From: Joyebacterum sp964521425
GTDB lineage: Bacteria; Joyebacterota; Joyebacteria; Joyebacterales; Joyebacteraceae
DNA length: 64,000 nucleotides
Direction of reading: 5' to 3'
Assembly (NCBI GenBank): GCA_964521425.1
Contig: CAZFRO010000013.1
Coordinates: forward strand, 1 to 64,000
Below the pieces are notes generated by a model, which worked only from the letters and a program-made list of their open reading frames with translations, ran no database searches and was not told the origin of the DNA. Shown in pieces: positions 24,939 through 34,113 of this stretch (the first letter of the stretch is position 1; every line of letters begins with the position of its first letter). The position numbers and the translations under genes were made by a program.

Positions 24939-26951
24939 ATGGCCGTAAGTCGCATGAAGAGAATCCAGATCCTGGCGCATGACAGCATCAGGAATGATGT
25001 CGTAGCCGCCCTCCGTGATGAGGGCGTGCTTCACGTCACGTCTCCTTCAATCGAACTCGAGGCGGTCGGCAACAGCGATACCCGCAAGAAGCGGGAACGT
25101 GAGATCACAAGTGAACTCGGGAAGCTCGAGTATGTCCGCAACTTCCTGAAGCCGTACTACGTGCCGTCGAAGAAGGGAATGGAGAAGATGTTCAACCCGA
25201 AGTTTCTCCTTGATGAGGAGGAACTCCGGGCGACAGTTGACTCGTTCTCTACCGATGCAGGATACCAGAGCTGCGTTGCTCTTGAGGGGCGAATGCGGAG
25301 CGCCGACGCGGAGATTGTGAGAAAGACCGCGCTGGCAACCGAGGTCGCACACTGGGTGGATGCCGGAGTGGATGTCGACGAGATGGTCGACACACGATTG
25401 ACACGCATTGCACCATTGACGGTTGAGGCGGGAGAGTTCGAGAAGCTCCGCACCTCGCTTGAGGAGGCAGTTCCTGACTCGGAGTTCCTGGAGGTGTCAC
25501 GAAGCGGAGCGACCGTCTACTTCGTCATCATGTACTTGAAGGAGAGGGAATCGGATGTAGCGCTGATCCTGAAACGACACAGCGCAAGATGGGCCGACCT
25601 CTCGGGTGCTGCGGGCGAGCCGAAGGCCGCAGCTGCGCTTCTGCTCGAGCAAGCAACAAGACTCTCCGAAGACATAGAGAGCATGAAGGAAGAGGCGACG
25701 GAACTTGCGCTGGACTACGAGACCGTCCTCCTGGTTCACGACGATGTCTCAGAGCGGCTCGCGAAGGAATCAGTTCAGGAGAGCTTCGGTTCTACCGGGG
25801 CGACGTTCGTCGTGGAGGGTTGGATGCGGACGCGCGATGAGGAGCGCGTGCGTGAGCGACTCGACACCATCACGACAGCCATCGGCGATTCACACGACTA
25901 TACGGATACATCACCAATTCACATGGCGACACGCGACCCAGAGTCCAACGAGGATGTCCCCGTCGATCTCAACAACTCCGGGATGGTCTCGCCATTTGAG
26001 TTCGTGACGACCCTCTACTCGCGTCCGGTCTACTGGGAGAACGATCCAACCCCGCTCCTGGCGCCCTTCTTTATCATCTTCTTCGGTCTCTGTGTGAGCG
26101 ATGGTGGATACGGTATCACGCTGGCACTCGTGGCTCTGTGGCTCATGAGCAAGATGCCACATGGTGGCGCACGACAGTTCATGAAGCTCCTCTTGATGGG
26201 CGGAATATCAACTGCGGTTGTAGGTCTCATCACGGGCGGCTGGTTCGGCATAGACCCGAATGTGATGCCGGCGTTCATACGGAACGCGATCGTCCTAAAC
26301 CCGCTTCAAGAACCGATGAAGATGCTGAACGTGGTCTTCATCATCGGCATCGTGCAGGTCTTCACGGGACTCGCGATCAAGATGGTCGCGGACTTCAAGG
26401 CGAAGCGCTGGCTGGACGGGATCCTCGATCAGTTTCTCTGGATCGTGTTCCTCACGTTCCTGGCACCCCTCGGCTACGACTTCATCCTTGGGGGATATGT
26501 ACCGCCCGGGATCACGGCGATCGCGGGGCGGGGAGCGCAGATATGTGGCGTGCTCGTCATCCTCACCGGTGCGCGGAAGAACGCGAACCCGGTGATGAAG
26601 CTCCTCGGTGGGGTACTCAAGCTGTACGACATCGTCGGCTACTTTGGCGACGTTCTCTCATACGCGCGACTTCTGGCGCTCGGCCTGGCGACGGGCGCGA
26701 TCGCGATGGCGATCAACGGTATCGCGGAGATGGCGATGGAGATCCCTGTGGCCGGTCCCGTTGGCGCCGTCCTCATTCTTATCGCCGGTCACATTTTCAA
26801 TCTCGCCGTGAACTGTCTCGGTGGGTTTGTTCACTCAGCGAGACTTCAGTACCTTGAGTATTTCGCGAAGTTCTTCACCGGCGGCGGCCACGCATTTCAA
26901 CCGTTTGCATCGGCGAGAAGATACTCCGAGGTCAGGAGACAAGAGAGTTAG
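24939..26951 (+). CDS. ntpI: V-type ATPase membrane subunit I
   Basis: Stator subunit that carries the ion half-channels. The N-terminal cytoplasmic half (about 1-350) is coiled-coil rich. The C-terminal half has about seven to eight membrane helices from PTPLLAPFFIIFFGLC onward, and the conserved channel arginine is in SYARLLALGLATG. 670 residues, normal length. It lies 27 bases after ntpF and 41 bases before ntpK. Confidence 0.97.
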   Translation: MAVSRMKRIQILAHDSIRNDVVAALRDEGVLHVTSPSIELEAVGNSDTRKKREREITSELGKLEYVRNFLKPYYVPSKKGMEKMFNPKFLLDEEELRATVDSFSTDAGYQSCVALEGRMRSADAEIVRKTALATEVAHWVDAGVDVDEMVDTRLTRIAPLTVEAGEFEKLRTSLEEAVPDSEFLEVSRSGATVYFVIMYLKERESDVALILKRHSARWADLSGAAGEPKAAAALLLEQATRLSEDIESMKEEATELALDYETVLLVHDDVSERLAKESVQESFGSTGATFVVEGWMRTRDEERVRERLDTITTAIGDSHDYTDTSPIHMATRDPESNEDVPVDLNNSGMVSPFEFVTTLYSRPVYWENDPTPLLAPFFIIFFGLCVSDGGYGITLALVALWLMSKMPHGGARQFMKLLLMGGISTAVVGLITGGWFGIDPNVMPAFIRNAIVLNPLQEPMKMLNVVFIIGIVQVFTGLAIKMVADFKAKRWLDGILDQFLWIVFLTFLAPLGYDFILGGYVPPGITAIAGRGAQICGVLVILTGARKNANPVMKLLGGVLKLYDIVGYFGDVLSYARLLALGLATGAIAMAINGIAEMAMEIPVAGPVGAVLILIAGHIFNLAVNCLGGFVHSARLQYLEYFAKFFTGGGHAFQPFASARRYSEVRRQES

Positions 26952-26992
26952 TTTAAGAGAGGTGCTTGAAACCTCGCGGGAAGGAGTCTGGG

Positions 26993-27454
26993 ATGGAAGG
27001 ACTGATGTTGGGAATGGCAGGTGCGGCACTTGCGGCGGCGCTCGCAGGCACCGGTTCTGCTATCGGGACCGGCATCGCCGGTCAGGCGGGATCGGGAGTC
27101 GTAGCGGAGGACCCGGAGAAGTTCGGAAGATTGCTCCTACTCCAGGCGCTGCCGGGAACGCAGGGCATCTACGGCATCGTCGGTCTCTTCCTGGCAGTAG
27201 GCAAGCTCAGCGCACTCGGCATGGGCGCGATGACGGTCGGGCAAGGTTGGCAGATCCTCTTCGCGTGCATTCCGCTCGCGATCACCGGGCTCACATCCGG
27301 CATAGCGCAGGGCAAGGTGGCCGGCGCGGCCTGTGGACTCGTTGCCAAGCGACCTGATGAAATGGGCAAGGGGATGATCTTCGCAATCGTCGTCGAGACG
27401 TATGCTGTTCTCGGTCTTCTCGGCACGATTCTCCTGCTCGGCAACATTACATAG
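26993..27454 (+). CDS. ntpK: V-type ATPase rotor-ring proteolipid K, sodium-type site
   Basis: 153 residues, two fused helical hairpins (four membrane helices), the doubled V-type proteolipid. The ion site matches E. hirae NtpK at each residue I can compare: L53, T56 and Q57 in LPGTQGIYG, Q106 in SGIAQGKVAG, and the carboxylate E135 in VVETYAVLG. In NtpK these bind Na+. I infer a sodium-coupled ring. ATG 26993 follows AAGGAGTCTGGG; nine more codons upstream are open but not conserved. Confidence 0.95.
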   Translation: MEGLMLGMAGAALAAALAGTGSAIGTGIAGQAGSGVVAEDPEKFGRLLLLQALPGTQGIYGIVGLFLAVGKLSALGMGAMTVGQGWQILFACIPLAITGLTSGIAQGKVAGAACGLVAKRPDEMGKGMIFAIVVETYAVLGLLGTILLLGNIT

Positions 27455-27480
27455 CATCTGACTATAAGGCTGGTTAAGAG

Positions 27481-28074
27481 ATGGCAGTAGACGACATCCT
27501 GAAGAAGATTACGTCGGATGCGGAGATGACTACTCAGGAGATCCTCGCCGAGGGCAAGCGTGATGGCGAGGAGATTATCGAGAAAGCCAGAGCGGACGCA
27601 GCCGCGCTCAAGAGCCGGTTGAAGTCGAAGGCGGACCAGCGTGCGGATGAGGAGAGAAACCGCATCGTAACACTGGCACGCCTCTCGGCGCGTCGCGATC
27701 TTCTGAGTGAGAAGCAGCTTCTCATCGGCAAGGTCTTCGAGGAGACAAGAGAACGCATCCTCGCCATGGGGCGCGATGACTACCGCCGCTTCATCAAGTA
27801 CTTCCTTCTCGACGCGATTGAATCGGGGCGAGAAGAAGTCGTTATCGGCGAGCGCGAAAACAGGATCGACCAGGCGTTTCTCGACGAGGTCACTCGAGAG
27901 GCTGGAAAGGGCGCCGGACTCAGGCTCTCGTCTGAGAGAGGCTCGATGGATGGCGGCTTCATCCTGCGCGAGGGCAATACGGCGACGAACTGCACCCTCG
28001 ACACGATCCTGCGCAATGCGCGTGAGAACCTCGAGACCGATGTTGCGACGATCCTGTTCGGAGAGGGCAAGTAG
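27481..28074 (+). CDS. ntpE: V-type ATPase peripheral-stalk subunit E
   Basis: 197 residues. The N-terminal half is a long charged helix (KRDGEEIIEKARADAAALKS, KADQRADEERNR) that pairs with the NtpF coiled coil. The C-terminal half is the globular E domain with GGFILREGNTATNCTLDTIL, the conserved patch that contacts subunit B. It lies 26 bases after ntpK. A 148-base spacer with the hairpin array follows, while other spacers in the operon are short. Confidence 0.93.
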   Translation: MAVDDILKKITSDAEMTTQEILAEGKRDGEEIIEKARADAAALKSRLKSKADQRADEERNRIVTLARLSARRDLLSEKQLLIGKVFEETRERILAMGRDDYRRFIKYFLLDAIESGREEVVIGERENRIDQAFLDEVTREAGKGAGLRLSSERGSMDGGFILREGNTATNCTLDTILRNARENLETDVATILFGEGK

Positions 28075-28083
28075 CGCACCAAT

Positions 28084-28189
28084 GCGCTCGCTGACGGATT
28101 GAGGGCACGCGCCCACTGACCGATAGGGCGGGCACAGCTGTCCACTGATCCATAGGACGGGCTAATGCGCTCAGTGACAAATAGAGCGC
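28084..28189 (+). repeat. Array of four hairpins with a conserved 11-base loop
   Basis: Four units each form stem-loop-stem with the loop pattern RSTGAYNNATW: GCTGACGGATT (28090), ACTGACCGATA (28115), ACTGATCCATA (28144) and AGTGACAAATA (28173). The stems differ but pair: GCGCTC/GAGGGC with one mismatch, GCCC/GGGC, GTCC/GGAC and GCGCTC/GAGCGC. Loop spacings are 25, 29 and 29 bases. The array fills the ntpE-ntpC spacer. Covarying stems around a constant loop imply selection at the RNA or cruciform level. Confidence 0.7.
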
Positions 28190-28222
28190 ACGCACACAAG
28201 GCCGGGAATCACCAGGACGAGT

Positions 28223-29224
28223 ATGGCTGACGACACTAGATACGCATACGCAGTAGCAAGAGTCCGGGGCATGGAGACACGTCTCCTGGACCGGCAGTGG
28301 ATCGAGAGGCTCCTCTCCGAGTCAGCAGAGGGCGCCCTCAAGGCGTTGGGCGATTCCGCATATCAGGATGCCGTCGCGGACGTGGATACACCGGAGGCAA
28401 TCGAGGCGGGGCTTGAGAAAGCCATGTCCGAGATGCTGACCACCATCGCGGCGATAGCACCGGATCCGGAGCTGATCGACCTCTTCCGCATCCGGTGGGA
28501 CTACAGCAACCTGAAGTCGTTCCTGAAGGCCTCGCTTCTCAAGGCCGAGAGCAGTGAGACAGGGATTGTCGATGGGCCGGGAACGATACCGGCGGCCACG
28601 CTTGAGGCAGCGGTGCGGGACAAGGACTACACACCACTGCCCGGGTTCTTGGCCGACGCCGCGCGCGACGCGGAGGAGGCATACCGTGATCGGGGCGAGC
28701 TCTCCATCGTCGATCACACCCTCGACTCGTCGCTCTGGGAGCACACACTGAGGACAGCGGAAGCAAGCTCAAACGAGTTCCTTGCCGACTACTTCCAGAC
28801 AGAGGTAGACCTCATCAATATCAAGACCTTCTTGCGCATGAAGGCAATGAACAGCGACCAGAGTGATCTCGCCCGTGCGTTCATACCCGGCGGATCGCTC
28901 GATCTCTCGTACTTCCGCACAGCGCTTGGGGAGTCGATCGACGCCTTCGCAAGAAGCATCGAGTACGGCAGATATGGGGCTCTCACCGAAGCACTGACAG
29001 AGTCGTCGCCCGAGAAGCGGTACGTGCTCGAACTCGCATGCGACAACGTTCTGATTCGATTCGTCGACAGAGCGAAGATGACAGCGTACGGCATCGAGCC
29101 GCTCATCGCTTTCATCCTCCACAGGACAATCGAGATGAAGCTCGTGAGAACCGCGATCGTCGCGAAGCTCGATGGCGTCAGACGCAGTGATGTTGAGGAA
29201 CGACTAAGGATGATACATGTCTAA
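28223..29224 (+). CDS. ntpC: V-type ATPase subunit C (V0 d-type)
   Basis: Funnel-shaped subunit that sits on the rotor ring and takes the central stalk. 333 residues, mostly alpha-helical with the three-fold repeat of the family. YAYAVARVRGMETRLLD is the N-terminus, DLFRIRWDYSNLKSFLKA and TEVDLINIKTFLRMKA are paired repeat motifs, and the end is VRTAIVAKLDGV. It overlaps ntpG by 8 bases. It is separated from ntpE by the hairpin array, the only long spacer in this part of the operon. Confidence 0.94.
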   Translation: MADDTRYAYAVARVRGMETRLLDRQWIERLLSESAEGALKALGDSAYQDAVADVDTPEAIEAGLEKAMSEMLTTIAAIAPDPELIDLFRIRWDYSNLKSFLKASLLKAESSETGIVDGPGTIPAATLEAAVRDKDYTPLPGFLADAARDAEEAYRDRGELSIVDHTLDSSLWEHTLRTAEASSNEFLADYFQTEVDLINIKTFLRMKAMNSDQSDLARAFIPGGSLDLSYFRTALGESIDAFARSIEYGRYGALTEALTESSPEKRYVLELACDNVLIRFVDRAKMTAYGIEPLIAFILHRTIEMKLVRTAIVAKLDGVRRSDVEERLRMIHV

Positions 29225-29543
29225 GATCGCGTTCATAGGCGACCGGGATTCTATCTGGGGTTTCAAGGCCTTCGGGATCACTGGGTTCCCGGCATCGGGG
29301 GCCGAGGAGGTGCACGACGCCTTCACCGCCGCCGTCAAGCAGGGCCACGCGATCATCTTTGTGACCGAGGATGTCTACGAGGCCTGCTCTGAGCAGATCG
29401 CCGAGTACAGGGACCAGGCACTCCCGACAGTCACCGTGCTCCCGAGCGTGAGAGGCTCGCGCGGAATCGCTACGGCCGAGATCCATAAGGCCGTCTCCGC
29501 AGCTGTCGGCGCCGACATCCTGTCGGTATCCGGGAACGACTAG
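29217..29543 (+). CDS. ntpG: V-type ATPase central-stalk subunit F
   Basis: 108-residue Rossmann-like F subunit, starting SKIAFIGDRDSIWGFKAFGI and carrying the GHAIIFVTEDVYEAC strand and the conserved TVLPS segment. It binds subunit D and the ring in the central shaft. Called NtpG in Enterococcus and AtpF in archaea. It overlaps ntpC and lies 87 bases before ntpA. Confidence 0.94.
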   Translation: MSKIAFIGDRDSIWGFKAFGITGFPASGAEEVHDAFTAAVKQGHAIIFVTEDVYEACSEQIAEYRDQALPTVTVLPSVRGSRGIATAEIHKAVSAAVGADILSVSGND

Positions 29544-29630
29544 GTTCCTTAAGAGTCCGGCAGAGACTGACGTTCGATAGCGGCGCGAACAGACACGCTG
29601 GTACTGACGCAAGCTGACAGGAGAAGGAGA

Positions 29631-31424
29631 ATGGCAGAAACCAGGGTTCAGGGTACCATCAGGAAGGTGTCGGGACCGCTCGTCGTGGCCGACGGCATGC
29701 GTGAGGCCAGGATGTTCGACGTCGTGCTCGTGAGCGAGAAGAACTTGATCGGCGAGATCATCGAGATCAAGGGCGACCTCGCATCCATCCAGGTCTACGA
29801 GGATACCGGTGGACTCGGGCCGGGTGAGCCAGTCATTTCGACGGGCGAGCCTCTCTCTGTTGAACTCGGGCCGGGCATCATCGAGTCAATCTACGACGGC
29901 ATCCAGCGGCCCCTCGACAAGATCGAGGAGATAGCCGGAGCGCTCATCACGCGCGGCATCAGTGTCCCGGGTCTCGACCGCGATAAGAAGTGGGAGTTTG
30001 TGGCGACCGCGAAGGTCGGGGATGAGGTGGTGGGTGGCGACATCCTTGGGACAGTGCGGGAGTCGAGCCTGGTCGATCACAAGATCATGGTGCCCCCGAG
30101 ACTCAAGGGAAAGATCACCAAGATAGAAAGCGGCAGCGTCACAGTTACCGACACGGTGGCCGTTCTTGCCGACGGCAGCGAGACACACGATCTGACGCCC
30201 ATGCAGCGTTGGCCCGTCCGTCTCCCGCGTCCGTACAAGGAGAGGGTGAATCCGGTTGAACCGCTCGTCACTGGACAGCGTGTCATCGACGCCTTCTTCC
30301 CAATCGCCAAGGGTGGCACCGCATGTGTGCCGGGCCCGTTCGGAGCCGGGAAGACGGTCATCCAGCATCAGCTTGCGAAGTGGGCGGATGCGGAGATCGT
30401 CGTCTTCGTCGGCTGCGGCGAACGCGGCAACGAGATGACCGACGTCCTCCTTGAGTTCCCAGAGCTCAAAGATCCACGATCAGGCGAGCCCTTGATGAAG
30501 CGGACGGTGCTCGTTGCAAACACCTCCAACATGCCGGTGGCGGCTCGTGAGGCGTCCATCTACACGGGGATAACGATCGCGGAGTACTTCCGCGACATGG
30601 GCTACTCGGTCGCTCTTATGGCGGACTCGACGTCACGATGGGCCGAGGCTCTTCGTGAGATGTCAGGGCGGCTCGAGGAGATGCCAGGAGAGGAAGGCTA
30701 TCCCGCCTATCTCCCGGCGCGAGCGGCGCAGTTCTATGAGCGTGCCGGACGCGTCAAGTGTCTCGGAAGCGATGACAGGATCGGCGCGCTGTCCGCGGTA
30801 GGCGCCGTCTCGCCTCCAGGAGGCGATCTCTCTGATCCGGTCGTTCAGGCTACCCTTAAGGTTGTAAAGGTCTTCTGGTCGCTCGAGGACTGGCTCGCAT
30901 ACGAGCGTCATTTCCCGGCGATCAACTGGCTGACGAGCTACTCCCTCTATCATGAGGCCCTTGCGGAGTACTTCAGGACTGAGGTCTCTGAGGAGTGGGA
31001 GGGACTGCGGCAGGAGTCAATGAGGATCCTGCAGCAGGAGGCGGAGCTCAAGGAGATAGCCCGGCTCGTCGGTACGGACGCCCTCTCGGACAAGGACCGG
31101 TTGATGCTTGCGACAGCCAAGTCCCTGCGGGAGGACTTCCTGCACCAGAACGCTTTTGACGACGTGGATACATACACGTCGTTTCCCAAACAGTTCAAGA
31201 TGCTGAGTAACATCATTGGATTCGACAGGCTTTCCCGGGACGCCCTCGAGCAGGGTGTGACGACCGAGGAACTCTTCGCGCTACCCGTGCAAGAGAATCT
31301 CGTCAGGTCGCGCTACATCCCGGAGTCACAGATGGATGAGTTCGACGCCATCTGGGGCCGCATCGAGCAGCAGGTGCGCGAACTCGTGGAGAAGAGAGTT
31401 GGCGCCGAGGAGGTCGCAGCCTAA
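29631..31424 (+). CDS. ntpA: V-type ATPase catalytic subunit A
   Basis: Catalytic hexamer subunit. 597 residues with the P-loop GPFGAGKT (235-242), preceded by the A-specific non-homologous insert (about 110-190). The catalytic GERGNE motif and SRWAEALREMSGRLEEMPGEEGYP also match the A subunit rather than the F-type beta subunit. ATG 29631 follows AAGGAGA. The stop overlaps the ntpB start by one base (TAATG), giving coupled 1:1 translation. Confidence 0.98.
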   Translation: MAETRVQGTIRKVSGPLVVADGMREARMFDVVLVSEKNLIGEIIEIKGDLASIQVYEDTGGLGPGEPVISTGEPLSVELGPGIIESIYDGIQRPLDKIEEIAGALITRGISVPGLDRDKKWEFVATAKVGDEVVGGDILGTVRESSLVDHKIMVPPRLKGKITKIESGSVTVTDTVAVLADGSETHDLTPMQRWPVRLPRPYKERVNPVEPLVTGQRVIDAFFPIAKGGTACVPGPFGAGKTVIQHQLAKWADAEIVVFVGCGERGNEMTDVLLEFPELKDPRSGEPLMKRTVLVANTSNMPVAAREASIYTGITIAEYFRDMGYSVALMADSTSRWAEALREMSGRLEEMPGEEGYPAYLPARAAQFYERAGRVKCLGSDDRIGALSAVGAVSPPGGDLSDPVVQATLKVVKVFWSLEDWLAYERHFPAINWLTSYSLYHEALAEYFRTEVSEEWEGLRQESMRILQQEAELKEIARLVGTDALSDKDRLMLATAKSLREDFLHQNAFDDVDTYTSFPKQFKMLSNIIGFDRLSRDALEQGVTTEELFALPVQENLVRSRYIPESQMDEFDAIWGRIEQQVRELVEKRVGAEEVAA

Positions 31425-32812
31425 TGGTTAAAGAATACAAGACCGTCCAGGAGGTTGCCGGACCGCTGCTCCTGGTGGGCGGCGTCTCCGGAGTGAAGTA
31501 CGAAGAGCTGGTTGAGGTCGAGCTGCCCGGCGGTGATGTGAGACGCGGCAAGGTCCTCGAGGTGAATGAGGACACGGCCCTCGTGCAGTTGTTCGAGGGT
31601 GCGACAGGCGTCAGCGTCGACAGCGCGCGGGTGCGCTTCCTCGGCAAGGGTCTCGAACTCGGACTGTCGCGCGACATGCTGGGGCGTGTCTTCGACGGGC
31701 TGGGTGGTCCGAAGGACGGCGGTCCTCAGATTATCCCCGAGGTAAAGCGTGACGTGGCCGGGGCGCCGATCAACCCTTGGGCACGCAACTACCCGAACGA
31801 ATTCATCCAGACGGGAGTGTCGGCGATAGATGGCCTGAACACGCTTGTCAGAGGCCAGAAGCTTCCCATCTTCTCGGGCTTCGGCCTTCCGCACGCGGAG
31901 CTCGTGGCGCAGATCGCGCGTCAGGCGGCGGTGCGCGGGACGGAAGAGGAGTTCGCGGTTGTGTTCGCGGCGATGGGCATCACTTTTGAAGAGGCCGAGT
32001 ACTTCATCGCCGACTTCCGGAGAACGGGCGCCATCGATCGCGCCGTGCTCTTCGTGAACCTGGCGAGCGACCCGGCGATCGAGCGCATCGCGACACCGCG
32101 TATGGCGCTCACAGCGGCCGAGTACCTCGCATTCGATCTCGAGATGCACGTTCTCGTTATCCTAACGGATCTCACGAACTACTGTGAAGCGCTCCGCGAG
32201 ATATCGGCGGCGCGGAAGGAAGTGCCGGGAAGACGTGGTTATCCGGGCTATCTCTACACGGATCTCTCGACGATCTACGAGCGGGCCGGACGGATCAAGG
32301 GGAAGAAGGGTTCGATCACGCAGATCCCGGTGGTCTCCATGCCCGACGATGACAAAACACATCCGATCCCGGACCTGACCGGGTACATCACCGAGGGTCA
32401 GATAATCCTCGACCGTGGTCTGCACAGAAAGGGCATCTACCCGCCCATCAATGTGCTCCCGTCGCTCTCCCGCCTGAGGGACAAGGGGATAGGTGAGGGC
32501 AAGACGCGTGAGGATCATGCGAACCTGGCCAACCAGCTCTTTGCAGCGTATGCACGCGGCAAGGAGGCACAGGAGCTGGCCGTCATCCTTGGCGAAGGCG
32601 CGCTCTCACCGGAGGACAAGGCGTTCTTCAAGTTCGCCGAGGTCTTCGAGAACAGCTACGTCCGCCAGGGGCAAGATGAGAACCGGACCATCGATGAGAC
32701 GCTGGCCCTGGGTTGGGAACTCCTTGAGATTCTCCCGAACTCGGAGCTTAAGCGTGTGAAGCCGGAGCAGATCGATCGGTACATGAAGAAGACCGTGACC
32801 GCCGGCGAGTAA
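31424..32812 (+). CDS. ntpB: V-type ATPase non-catalytic subunit B
   Basis: 462 residues. It has the B-type nucleotide region without a canonical P-loop (PIFSGFGLPHAELVAQIARQ), GITFEEAEYFI and REVPGRRGYPGYLYTDLSTI-like segments (here REISAARKEVPGRRGYPG). It alternates with A in the head and shapes the catalytic sites. It starts on the last base of the ntpA stop. ntpD follows after 71 bases, which include a small GCCGGC hairpin. Confidence 0.98.
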   Translation: MVKEYKTVQEVAGPLLLVGGVSGVKYEELVEVELPGGDVRRGKVLEVNEDTALVQLFEGATGVSVDSARVRFLGKGLELGLSRDMLGRVFDGLGGPKDGGPQIIPEVKRDVAGAPINPWARNYPNEFIQTGVSAIDGLNTLVRGQKLPIFSGFGLPHAELVAQIARQAAVRGTEEEFAVVFAAMGITFEEAEYFIADFRRTGAIDRAVLFVNLASDPAIERIATPRMALTAAEYLAFDLEMHVLVILTDLTNYCEALREISAARKEVPGRRGYPGYLYTDLSTIYERAGRIKGKKGSITQIPVVSMPDDDKTHPIPDLTGYITEGQIILDRGLHRKGIYPPINVLPSLSRLRDKGIGEGKTREDHANLANQLFAAYARGKEAQELAVILGEGALSPEDKAFFKFAEVFENSYVRQGQDENRTIDETLALGWELLEILPNSELKRVKPEQIDRYMKKTVTAGE

Positions 32813-32883
32813 ATCAAGATCGATGAACGCGGGGACTTTCGGCCGGCAGAGAGCCGGCGCGGACCCCGACACGGGGAAGATAG

Positions 32884-33507
32884 ATGAGGCTACGCGCGAA
32901 TCCCAATAGAATGCAGCTCCTGAGGCTCAAGCGACGCCTCCAGCTTGCCAAGCGGGGCCACAAGCTCCTCAAGGACAAGCAGGAGGAACTGATGCGCCGG
33001 TTCCTTGGAGTCGTGCACAGGGCCAGGGATCTTCGGCAAGAGGTCGAGGGAGATCTGGCTCATGCCTACCGTGCGTTCGTCTCGGCTCGATTCGAGATGA
33101 GTGGGGGCGCCATGGAGGCCGCGCTTGCGTTCTCACAGAGGACCGTGAAACTCCAGCCATCGCGCGAGCAGATCATGAACCTCAGAGTTCCGAGCTTCGC
33201 GGTCGAGTTCCCGAAGGACGCCGAGTTCGGCTACGGTTTCGCCGACACAACGGCAGAGCTTGACAGCGCGCTCGAGCTCTACGCCGCCGTCATCCCGAGG
33301 CTTATGAGACTGGCGGAGATGGAGAAGTCTGTCCAGCTGATCGCAGCTGAGCTTGAGAAGACACGACGGCGGGTCAACGCACTCGAGCACATCCTCGTCC
33401 CGAATCTGGAGGAGACGATTCGCTTCATCGGCGACCGTCTGGCAGAGATGGAGCGAGAGACCTCGACACGGCTCATGAAGATCAAGGACATGGTGCGCGA
33501 GCACTGA
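32884..33507 (+). CDS. ntpD: V-type ATPase central-shaft subunit D
   Basis: 207 residues, two long antiparallel helices: N-terminal RANPNRMQLLRLKRRLQLAK and C-terminal EKTRRRVNALEHILVPNLEE are the coiled-coil signatures of subunit D. It rotates inside the A3B3 head. It is the last gene of the operon, and a strong terminator starts 33 bases after the stop. Confidence 0.96.
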   Translation: MRLRANPNRMQLLRLKRRLQLAKRGHKLLKDKQEELMRRFLGVVHRARDLRQEVEGDLAHAYRAFVSARFEMSGGAMEAALAFSQRTVKLQPSREQIMNLRVPSFAVEFPKDAEFGYGFADTTAELDSALELYAAVIPRLMRLAEMEKSVQLIAAELEKTRRRVNALEHILVPNLEETIRFIGDRLAEMERETSTRLMKIKDMVREH

Positions 33508-33540
33508 TTCGCGATGATGATCCTGGGAATAGACAAAGAA

Positions 33541-33570
33541 CGGGGCGCCGATACTGGGCGCCCCGTTTCT
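33541..33570. terminator. Bidirectional intrinsic terminator after the V-ATPase operon
   Basis: Nine-pair stem CGGGGCGCC/GGCGCCCCG with a 7-base loop is followed by TTTCT on the plus strand and by TTCTTT on the minus strand. It can end both the ATPase operon and the broken leftward gene that stops at 33639. Confidence 0.85.
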
Positions 33571-33638
33571 CGTACTGCGTGCTCCGGTGGTACGGTCAGT
33601 GGCCTGGATTGACCTCACCCCCGGCCGTGCATAAGAGC

Positions 33639-33725
33639 CTAGTCGAAGTAGAAATCAGCCCGGAGCGAGTAGTCGAGATTCCAGGCGGAGATGTGCTCGT
33701 CCTCCGCCTCGTAGGAGTAGGTTCC
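33639..33725 (-). pseudogene. 3' remnant of a beta-barrel-like gene
   Basis: In a frame different from the adjacent transposase fragment, 28 codons read GTYSYEAEDEHISAW then NLDYSLRADFYFD and stop. Alternating polar/aromatic residues and a terminal aromatic pair are typical of the last strands of an outer-membrane barrel. The joining DNA upstream is insertion-sequence sequence, so this is the tail of a disrupted gene, probably the one whose start is at 34229. Confidence 0.5.
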
Positions 33726-33730
33726 CTTCT

Positions 33731-33970
33731 CGGCGCAAGTCCCGCAAGCTCACCACGCTCCCGGGCGGCACGCCAGGCCAACAGGTGTGACGAGTACAGG
33801 CCCTCACGCCTCAGGAGAGCCCCAATTTCACCCGGCTTGCTGCAACCGTCGGTCTCCTTGAGGATCCGACGCTTGTACTCCGCCGTGAAACGCCGCCGCG
33901 CGGCCTTTGCCAAGACCTCTACCTCCCGTTCCCGAACAACTCTTGAGTCGACGTTCATAACGACATCCAT
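33731..33970 (-). pseudogene. IS3-type transposase OrfA fragment
   Basis: About 80 codons resemble the helix-turn-helix OrfA of IS3-family elements: RRRFTAEYKRRILKETDG, KPGEIGALLRREGLYSSHLL and ERGELAGLAP. Similarity stops abruptly near 33731, after which the frame reads low-complexity sequence, so the element is truncated. No OrfB is present. The sequence upstream (33992-34015) may be its left end. Confidence 0.75.
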
Positions 33971-34023
33971 ACTCGCCCTCTACACTAAACTAGAGCACGC
34001 TCCGTGTCTCACCCATATTGGCA

Positions 34024-34113
34024 GAGAGGGCTCGGTCTCTTGAGCGTGGCCTTCGGAGCGAGCGTGCTCTGAAGGTGGCGATCGCAGAGATGTACGTTCA
34101 GGGGGTGTCGACT
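34024..34113 (+). pseudogene. IS256-type transposase fragment
   Basis: The plus strand encodes ERARSLERGLRSERALKVAI then AEMYVQGVST, the conserved mid-region of IS256/mutator transposases. After 34113 the match ends, where an arginine-lysine would be expected. Only about 30 codons survive. An 11-bp inverted repeat (33992-34002 and 34060-34070) overlaps it. Confidence 0.6.

Noticed and set aside
28084..28189. Short CRISPR array
   Set aside because: The units are not identical repeats with unique spacers; the constant part is the loop and the stems covary. No cas genes are present.
33596..33970. Intact 124-residue transposase-like protein
   Set aside because: Only the first 80 codons match OrfA; the rest is out-of-frame reading of a barrel-like gene tail.
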